The notes under the pieces: model-generated | The model's input: the letters and a program-made list of their open reading frames with translations, nothing else | The model's database searches: none | What the model was told of the DNA's origin: nothing | Translations under genes and position numbers: made by a program | Part shown: one piece after another, positions 15,132 to 20,576 of the stretch | How the letters are laid out: each line of letters opens with the position of its first letter | Position numbering within the stretch: position 1 is the first letter of the stretch | NCBI GenBank assembly: GCA_946481615.1 | Contig: CAMLOR010000039.1 | Coordinates: 1-20,576 of the forward strand | Length of the DNA: 20,576 bases | Reading direction: 5' to 3' | Source of the DNA: an uncultured Aquimonas sp. | GTDB taxonomy: Bacteria > Pseudomonadota > Gammaproteobacteria > Xanthomonadales > Xanthomonadaceae

Positions 15132-17414
15132 ATGGCGAAGATCACGCATTACGACAAACCGGCCGGCGGCTGGGACGCGCTCACCAGCTCGCTGCACCAC
15201 GTGCGCGAGCAGGGCATCGTGCTGAAGGGCTCGCGCACGCTGCTGCGCGCCAACCAGCCCGAGGGCTTCGACTGCCCCGGCTGCGCCTGGCCCGACCGCA
15301 ATCCGCATTCGACCTTCGAATTCTGCGAGAACGGCGTGAAGGCCGTCGCGGCCGAGGCGACGAAGCGCCGCATCGGCGCGGAGTTCTTCGCGCAGCACAC
15401 GGTGGCGGAGCTTTCCGCGCAGAGCGACCACTGGCTCGAAGCGCAGGGCCGCCTCACCGAGCCACTGGCCTACGACCCGGCCACGGACAAATACCTGCCG
15501 ATCGCGTGGAACGCCGCCTTCGCCCTGATCGCAGGCGAACTGCAGGGCATGGCCTCGCCGCACCGGGCGCTGTTCTACACCTCGGGCCGCGCCTCCAACG
15601 AAGCGGCCTTCCTCTACCAGTTGTTCGTGCGCGAACTGGGCACGAACAACCTGCCGGACTGCTCCAATCTCTGCCACGAAGCCAGCGGCGTGGCGATGAC
15701 CGAGCAGATCGGCGTGGGCAAGGGCACCGTCACGCTGGAGGATTTCGAAAAGGCGCAGGCCATCTTCGTGTTCGGCCAGAACCCGGGCACCAACCATCCG
15801 CGCATGCTGGGCGAACTGCGCGCCGCCGCGAAGCGCGGCTGCCGCATCGTGGCGGTGAATCCGCTGCGCGAGCGCGGCCTGGAGCGTTTCGCCAACCCGC
15901 AGGACGCGCGCGAGATGCTGACCGGCGGCAGCACGGCGATCGCCTCGCACTACTACACGCCGCGCATCGGCGGCGACCTGGCCCTGCTCACCGGCATGGC
16001 GAAGTGCGTGTTCGACTGGAACGCCGTGGACGAGGCGTTCGTGGCCCAGCACACCGACGGCCTCGACGCGCTGCGCGCCACGGTGGATGCGGCGTCGTGG
16101 GGTGACATCGAAGCGCAGAGCGGCCTGCCGCGCGCGCAGATCGAACAGGCCGCGCGCGTCTATTGCGAAAGTCCCGCCACGATCTTCTGCTGGGGCATGG
16201 GCATCACCCAGCACGTGCGCTCGGTCGCCACCATCCAGATGCTGGTGAACCTGCTGCTGCTGCGCGGGAACATCGGCCGCCCCGGCGCCGGCCCCTGCCC
16301 CGTGCGCGGGCATTCGAACGTTCAGGGCGACCGCACCATGGGCATCTACGAGAAGCCCACGCAGGCCTTCCTCGACCGCCTGCGCGACGCCGTCGGTTTC
16401 GAGCCGCCGCGCGAGCCGGGCCACGACGTGGTCGAAAGCATCGCGGCGATGGAGCGCGGCGAGATCGACGTGTTCTTCGCGCTCGGCGGGAACTTTGCAA
16501 TGGCCACGCCCGACACCGCGCGCACGCAGGCCGCACTGCGGCGTTGCCGGCTGACCGCCCACGTCTCCACCAAGCTCAATCGCTCGCACCTGGTGCGCGG
16601 GGCCAACGCGCTGATCCTGCCGTGCCTGGGGCGCACCGAGATCGACGTGCAGGCCGACGGGCCGCAGGGCGTGACGGTCGAGGATTCGATGAGCATGGTG
16701 CACATCAGCACCGGTATGAACGCACCGGCTTCGACGCAGCTGATGTCCGAGCCCGCCATCGTCGCGCGGCTCGCCCACGCCACGCTGCCGGCGTCGCGCG
16801 TGCCATGGCTCGATCTGCTCGCGCACTACGACCGCATCCGCGATCTGATCGAGAAGGTCGTCCCGGGGTTCGAGGACTTCAACACCCGCGTTCGCGTGCC
16901 GGGCGGCTTCCACCTGCGCAACGCCGCGCGCGAGCGCGAATGGCGCACACGCGGCGAGCGAGCGCGCCTTCTGCCGCACGCCCTCGTCGTTCCCGCCCTT
17001 CGACAGGCTCAGGACAGGCCGGCCTTCGGCCGGGCGGGAACCCAGGTGCCGAACGCCGCGGTGTTTCAGCTGATGACCGTCCGCAGCCACGACCAATACA
17101 ACACCACGATCTACGGCCTCGACGATCGCTACCGCGGCGTCGGCGGCGAGCGCCGGCCGCTGTTCATCTCCAGCGACGATCTCGCGAAGCACGGTTTCGC
17201 CGCCGGCGAGCGCGTCGACCTGGTCTCGGTCTGGCACGACGGCGAACGCGAGGCGCAGGATTTCCTGCTCGTCGAATACGCCATTCCCGCCGGCTGCGTG
17301 GCGAGCTACTTCCCGGAGACCAACGCGCTGGTGCCGCTCGACCACGTGGCCGAACGCGCCGGCACACCGGCCTCGAAATCGATTCCCGTGCGGCTGCGGC
17401 GCCGCGATGGATGA
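15132..17414 (+). CDS. FdhF/YdeP-family molybdopterin oxidoreductase (formate-dehydrogenase-like)
   Basis: A 760-aa member of the DMSO reductase superfamily, FdhF/YdeP branch, related to formate dehydrogenase alpha subunits; the physiological substrate is unsettled. The N-terminus has CPGCAWPD (Cys48, Cys51) and EFCENG (Cys65); no obvious fourth cysteine follows, so a 4Fe-4S cluster is uncertain. SNLCHEASGVA puts Cys181 where E. coli FdhF has selenocysteine 140, making it the likely Mo ligand. Cofactor-binding parts are FVFGQNPGTNHPRM, GMGITQH, GNIGRPGAGPCPVRGHSNVQ and RSHDQYNTTIYGLDDRYRG. No Tat signal is seen, suggesting a cytoplasmic enzyme. ATG 15132 (MAKITHYDKPAGGWDAL) fits the family start; an ATG at 15078 would add 18 unrelated residues. 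Residues 619-638 are encoded by a palindromic repeat inserted in frame. The stop overlaps the next gene by 8 bases, and fdhD follows. Confidence 0.9.
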   Translation: MAKITHYDKPAGGWDALTSSLHHVREQGIVLKGSRTLLRANQPEGFDCPGCAWPDRNPHSTFEFCENGVKAVAAEATKRRIGAEFFAQHTVAELSAQSDHWLEAQGRLTEPLAYDPATDKYLPIAWNAAFALIAGELQGMASPHRALFYTSGRASNEAAFLYQLFVRELGTNNLPDCSNLCHEASGVAMTEQIGVGKGTVTLEDFEKAQAIFVFGQNPGTNHPRMLGELRAAAKRGCRIVAVNPLRERGLERFANPQDAREMLTGGSTAIASHYYTPRIGGDLALLTGMAKCVFDWNAVDEAFVAQHTDGLDALRATVDAASWGDIEAQSGLPRAQIEQAARVYCESPATIFCWGMGITQHVRSVATIQMLVNLLLLRGNIGRPGAGPCPVRGHSNVQGDRTMGIYEKPTQAFLDRLRDAVGFEPPREPGHDVVESIAAMERGEIDVFFALGGNFAMATPDTARTQAALRRCRLTAHVSTKLNRSHLVRGANALILPCLGRTEIDVQADGPQGVTVEDSMSMVHISTGMNAPASTQLMSEPAIVARLAHATLPASRVPWLDLLAHYDRIRDLIEKVVPGFEDFNTRVRVPGGFHLRNAAREREWRTRGERARLLPHALVVPALRQAQDRPAFGRAGTQVPNAAVFQLMTVRSHDQYNTTIYGLDDRYRGVGGERRPLFISSDDLAKHGFAAGERVDLVSVWHDGEREAQDFLLVEYAIPAGCVASYFPETNALVPLDHVAERAGTPASKSIPVRLRRRDG
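16986..17045 (+). repeat. REP-like palindromic element inside the oxidoreductase gene, in frame
   Basis: The outer arms GTCGTTCCCGCC and GGCGGGAACCCAG are those of the intergenic REP family. Between them lies CTTCGACAGGCTCAGGACAG plus a GGCCGGCC-TTC-GGCCGG hairpin, a second widespread repeat. The 60 bases equal 20 codons (VVPALRQAQDRPAFGRAGTQ) without a stop. It falls between a variable segment and the conserved LMTVRSHDQYNTT motif. It is seventh in the series of REP-like units in this window. Confidence 0.85.
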
Positions 17415-17616
17415 GCTGCTCGAAGCGCTGCTCGCGCTGATTGCGGCGGAGGAAGGCATCTCCACCGCGCGCGCCTGCAAGCGGCTCGGGCTTTCGCGCA
17501 GCGAACTGCAGCGACGACTGACGCGCCTCGGCCCGGAGATTTCGATCGGCGGGCTGGACCTCGTGCGCGTGCAGGCCGAAGGCGACCGCGAAACGCTCTG
17601 GCTGGTGCGGCGGTGA
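17407..17616 (+). CDS. Small helix-turn-helix protein of unknown function (69 aa)
   Basis: No named family was recognised. The 69 residues begin with an acidic Leu/Ala helix (about 2-14). A helix-turn-helix follows at about 18-41 (ISTARACKRLGLSRSELQRRLTRLG), then a short likely beta-wing (43-69) ending LWLVRR. The whole resembles a minimal winged helix. The ATG overlaps the oxidoreductase stop (ATGGATGA) and the stop overlaps the fdhD start (GTGA), so all three genes should be translationally coupled. Its GC-rich codon use matches its neighbours. It could regulate the operon or act as a structural or maturation partner of the oxidoreductase; neither role is shown by the sequence. The overlaps on both sides make it a real gene rather than a chance frame. 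Confidence 0.8.
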   Translation: MDELLEALLALIAAEEGISTARACKRLGLSRSELQRRLTRLGPEISIGGLDLVRVQAEGDRETLWLVRR

Positions 17617-18392
17617 ACGACGGCCTGGTACGCGTCGACGCCTTGCGGTTGTCTGCCGGCGGAGCGGATGCCGTACGCGAAACGCTGACGGAGGAAACGC
17701 CGGTGGCGCTGCTCTACAACGGTGTGCCGCATGTCGTGATGATGGCGACGCCGGCGGATCTCGCGGACTTCGCCGTCGGGTTTTCACTGACCGAAGGCAT
17801 CGTCGAGAACGCGCTCGAAGTCGAGGTGATCGATACGTTGCAGCGCGAGCGCGGCCTGGCGCTGCATCTGGCGATTCCCTCCGCGCGCTTCGAGGCGCTG
17901 CAGCAGCGCCGCCGGGCGATGGTGGGCCGCACGGGCTGCGGGCTGTGCGGTGCCGAGGCGCTCGACGACGCGGTGCGCCCGGTGCGGCGCGTGGACGCGT
18001 CTTGCCGCGTGTCGCGCGAAGCCTTGACGAGCGCTTTCGCACGCCTCGCCGCGGCGCAACCGCTCAACCGCGAGTGCGGCGCGCTGCACGCGGCGGCGGC
18101 GATGGTGGGCGAGGACCTGCTCGTGCGCGAGGACGTCGGCCGCCACAACGCACTCGACAAGGTCGTCGGCGCCCTGGCGCGCGCCGGGCTGCGCGCCGAT
18201 GCGCTGCTGGTGACCTCGCGCGCGTCCTACGAACTGGTCCACAAGTCCGCGGAAGCCGGCGTGCCATTGCTGGCGGCCGTATCGGCGCCGACGGCGTATG
18301 CCGTGCGGCTGGCCGAAGCGGCAGGGCTCACACTCGTCGCGTTCGCGCGCGAAGACCGCATGACGGTGTACGCCGGCACGCTGGCGAGATGA
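17613..18392 (+). CDS. fdhD: FdhD, sulfurtransferase for formate dehydrogenase molybdenum cofactor
   Basis: A 259-aa cytoplasmic protein (E. coli FdhD 277 aa). FdhD takes sulfur from the cysteine desulfurase IscS and passes it to the bis-MGD cofactor before insertion into the formate dehydrogenase. The sulfur-carrying CxxC loop is present as GRTGCGLCG (Cys109, Cys112; E. coli Cys121/Cys124). Family motifs are EETPVALLYNG (28-37), DLADFAVGFSLTEGI (49-63), LLVREDVGRHNALDKVVG and LLVTSRASYELVHKSAEAGVP. The GTG at 17613 overlaps the preceding stop as GTGA and gives a family-length N-terminus. It lies last in the operon, so the upstream oxidoreductase is its probable client. It converges on the EAL gene with a 28-bp gap lacking an evident terminator. 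Confidence 0.95.
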   Translation: MNDGLVRVDALRLSAGGADAVRETLTEETPVALLYNGVPHVVMMATPADLADFAVGFSLTEGIVENALEVEVIDTLQRERGLALHLAIPSARFEALQQRRRAMVGRTGCGLCGAEALDDAVRPVRRVDASCRVSREALTSAFARLAAAQPLNRECGALHAAAAMVGEDLLVREDVGRHNALDKVVGALARAGLRADALLVTSRASYELVHKSAEAGVPLLAAVSAPTAYAVRLAEAAGLTLVAFAREDRMTVYAGTLAR

Positions 18393-18420
18393 CCTCCGCC
18401 GCCCCCGCGACGCCCGTCCG

Positions 18421-20576
18421 TCAGGCCAGATAGAGCTTCTCGAACTCCTCCACCGGCACCGGGCGTCCCAACAGATAGCCTTGCAACTCGTCGCAGCGCA
18501 GCAGTCGCAGAAGCTTGTCCTGCTCTTCTTCCTCCACGCCTTCGGCCACCACTTTCAGATCGAGCGAGTGCGCCAGGCCGATCACGTTGGTGACCAGCGC
18601 CAGCGTCTCGGGCGAGGTCGCGATCTGGCGCGTGAAGCTCTGGTCGATCTTGAGCACGTCGGCCGGCAGCCGCGACAGGTAGTTGAGCGAGGAGTAGCCG
18701 GTGCCGAAGTCGTCGATCGCGATGCGGCAGCCCATGTCGCGCAGCTGGTTGAGCACGTGGATGTTGTGGCGGATGTCCTCGATCAGCAGGCTCTCGGTCA
18801 CCTCGATGTCCAGGCCGTGCTCGTGGTGGTGGTGCTCCATCAGTTCGCGGCAGGCTTCGACGTAGCCCTGCTCGCGCAACTCGCGCGCCGACACGTTGAC
18901 TGCAATGCGGTGATCGCCCAGGCCGCTGTCGCGCCAGCGGCCGAGGATGCCCAGCGCCGTCGACATCACCCAGCGCCCGGCGGGAATGATCAGGCCGGTC
19001 TCTTCGAGCAGCGGCACGAACTCGGCGGGCGAGACCAGGCCATGCTGCGGATGGCGCCAGCGCAGCAGCGCTTCGGCACCGGAAAGCCGGCGCGAGCGCG
19101 TGTCGAACTTCGGTTGCAGGAACAGCACGAACTGCTGCTCCGACACCGCCACGCGCAGTTCGCGTTCGAGCATCACGCGGCGCTCGGCACGCTTGCGCAG
19201 TTCGTCGCTGTAGTCGAACACCGTCAGCCCGCGGCGCGCGGCTTCCGACAGCGCCGCGGTGGCGCTGCGTTCGGCGGCTTCGAAGTCTTCGCCGTGTTCG
19301 GGCGCCAGCGCCACGCCGCCGCGCAGGGCGAAGTGGATCTGCTCGCCGTCGATCACCAGCGGTTCCTGCGCGCAGCGCAGCAGGCGGCGTTCGGTTTCTT
19401 CCGTCGCCTGCGCCAGGCCAATGCCCGAATCGTGCGCGAACAGGAAGGACGGTCCGCCGGCGTGCGCCAGCAAGCCGCCGCCGAACTCGTCGTCCAGGCG
19501 CGCGCCGAGCGCCGCCAACAGGCGATCGCCGAAGGCGCGGCCGCGCGCATCCACGAGTTGATCGAAGCGCGTGAGCAGCAACGCGCCGAGCAACTGCGAA
19601 CCGCGCGCCAACGCCGCATCGAAGGACACCGCGAAGGCCGCGCGGTTCGACAGGCCCGTGGTCGGATCCTTGTAGGCGAGGAATTCCAGGCGATCGCTCT
19701 GGGCGATGAAGTCGCGCGCGTAGGAGATCTCGTCGGCCATGCGCTCGAGCAGCGCCAGTTCCTCGTGGTCGAAATCGCGCGCCTCGTCCGAATACAGCAG
19801 CAGCGTGCCCCAGGGCGGGCTGCCGATCGGCAGGGCCGCCATGGCGTCCACCCCCAGGCGCTGGAAGCCGTCGCGCACGAGGGCGTCGAAATGGCGGGCC
19901 TCGCGCGTGCCCAGGATGAGGGTGCGGCGCGCGGCGTAGGCCTGCGAGGAGGGGCGCGTGTCGGGCGCGGGCGCGAACCGCGCCGGGCCCAGCGATTTCA
20001 ACAGCGCGATCACTTCGGGATTGCCGGCCGCATTGGTGCAATGCAGGTGCGCGTCGTCGCAGGGGCGCATGATCACCGCCGCCATGAACTGCCCCTGCTC
20101 GACGGCAAGGTGGCAGGCCAGGTCGAGCAGGGACTGGGTTTCGCGCGAACGCAGGATGGCCGTGCTCAGCGCGCTCAGCACCGCGTGCATGCGCGCCAGC
20201 TGGCGGATCTTTTCCTGCTGCTGCACCTGCAGGGTCACGTCGCGTGTGATGCCGCGGAAGCCCGAAAGCCCGCCGTGCTCGTCGAGCACCGGTTGCGACG
20301 TGCTCTCCACCCAGACCATGGTGCCGTCGCGGTGCCGCAGGCGCACCGGCCAGTTGCGCCAGCCGCGCTGCTGCGCCACGCATTCGGCCACGTAGCTGCG
20401 CGCCTCCTCGGTGTCGACCACGAAGCCGAAGACATCGAGCCGGCGCAGTTCTTCCGGCGTGACGCCGAGCAGGCGCTGCACGCTGGCGTTCGAATAGGTC
20501 ACCTGGCCATCGGCGGTGAGTTCCCAGATCCAGTCCTCGGTGCTCTCCACGATGGCGCGGAAGCGTTCCTCGCTCT
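18421..20576 (-). CDS. PAS-GAF-degenerate GGDEF-EAL cyclic-di-GMP phosphodiesterase (5' end outside window)
   Basis: The frame is open through the right edge. The visible N-terminus begins SEERFRAIVESTEDWIWEL, the start of a PAS domain, so the GTG at 20550 is not the true start. Domain order is PAS (about 20570-20200), GAF (about 20195-19720), GGDEF (about 19690-19220) and EAL (about 19180-18440). The GGDEF signature is GGPSF (19458-19444) instead of GG[DE]EF, so cyclase activity should be lost. The EAL domain keeps EALLRW (19074-19057), VNVSARELR, EVTESLLI, IDDFGTGYSSLNYL, LKIDQSF, VVAEGVE and QGYLLGRP, covering the metal- and substrate-binding residues. It should therefore hydrolyse c-di-GMP, with PAS and GAF sensing unknown signals and the GGDEF perhaps regulatory. 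No membrane helix is seen in this part. Confidence 0.93.
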   Translation of the reverse strand, partial: SEERFRAIVESTEDWIWELTADGQVTYSNASVQRLLGVTPEELRRLDVFGFVVDTEEARSYVAECVAQQRGWRNWPVRLRHRDGTMVWVESTSQPVLDEHGGLSGFRGITRDVTLQVQQQEKIRQLARMHAVLSALSTAILRSRETQSLLDLACHLAVEQGQFMAAVIMRPCDDAHLHCTNAAGNPEVIALLKSLGPARFAPAPDTRPSSQAYAARRTLILGTREARHFDALVRDGFQRLGVDAMAALPIGSPPWGTLLLYSDEARDFDHEELALLERMADEISYARDFIAQSDRLEFLAYKDPTTGLSNRAAFAVSFDAALARGSQLLGALLLTRFDQLVDARGRAFGDRLLAALGARLDDEFGGGLLAHAGGPSFLFAHDSGIGLAQATEETERRLLRCAQEPLVIDGEQIHFALRGGVALAPEHGEDFEAAERSATAALSEAARRGLTVFDYSDELRKRAERRVMLERELRVAVSEQQFVLFLQPKFDTRSRRLSGAEALLRWRHPQHGLVSPAEFVPLLEETGLIIPAGRWVMSTALGILGRWRDSGLGDHRIAVNVSARELREQGYVEACRELMEHHHHEHGLDIEVTESLLIEDIRHNIHVLNQLRDMGCRIAIDDFGTGYSSLNYLSRLPADVLKIDQSFTRQIATSPETLALVTNVIGLAHSLDLKVVAEGVEEEEQDKLLRLLRCDELQGYLLGRPVPVEEFEKLYLA

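Noticed and set aside
16930..17050. Possible frameshift in the oxidoreductase gene
   Set aside because: The sequence looks unlike homologues here, but the unusual part is exactly a 60-bp repeat in frame, and conserved motifs continue in the same frame on both sides.
14943..17732. Open frame of 929 codons on the minus strand
   Set aside because: It is antisense to the oxidoreductase gene, the HTH gene and the start of fdhD. Its apparent N-terminal and C-terminal parts are unrelated to known proteins.

Overview
The window is GC-rich DNA from a Gram-negative gammaproteobacterium, most likely a member of the Lysobacteraceae/Xanthomonadaceae (Lysobacter/Luteimonas type). This assignment is inferred from gene content (recC-recB-recD operon, Azotobacter-type ferredoxin-NADP reductase, BlaI/M56 pair) and from short palindromic repeats of the CCCGCGAAGGCGGGAATCC type. 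It also rests on the CTTCGACAGGCTCAGGACAG motif, which litters genomes of that group. No rRNA, tRNA, CRISPR array, transposase or prophage gene was seen.

Layout. 1-903 (+) is the 3' part of a DmdC/AcdA-like acyl-CoA dehydrogenase. 979-3656 (-) is a two-gene operon: a BlaI/MecI-type repressor, then a BlaR1-like M56 membrane metalloprotease overlapping it by four bases. The protease tail is a regular 34-residue repeat array instead of a penicillin-binding sensor, and a perfect BlaI-type operator lies just upstream. 3817-4881 (-) is ada, preceded by a consensus Ada box. 4882-5326 is a gene-free stretch with a 200-bp modular inverted repeat and an inverted pair of REP-like elements. 5327-6100 (+) is fpr. 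6101-6336 separates the convergent fpr and recD and holds three more REP-like copies. 6337-15069 (-) is the overlapping operon recC-recB-recD. 15132-18392 (+), divergent from recC, is a tightly coupled operon. It encodes a formate-dehydrogenase-like molybdopterin oxidoreductase of the FdhF/YdeP family, a 69-residue helix-turn-helix protein and the sulfurtransferase FdhD. 18421-20576 (-) is the C-terminal part of a PAS-GAF-degenerate GGDEF-EAL cyclic-di-GMP phosphodiesterase that runs off the right edge.

How the parts relate. RecBCD processes double-strand breaks and Ada repairs alkylation, so both serve DNA repair, but they are separate units. FdhD matures the molybdenum cofactor of FdhF-type enzymes, which fits its place in the oxidoreductase operon. 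BlaI should repress itself and the protease, and the protease should release that repression by proteolysis after an unknown periplasmic signal.

Most of the window is ordinary chromosomal housekeeping. The points that deserve a second look are the 34-residue repeat array on the BlaR1-like protease, a palindromic repeat inserted in frame inside the oxidoreductase gene, the composite inverted repeat at 5005-5206, and the small HTH protein wedged between oxidoreductase and fdhD.
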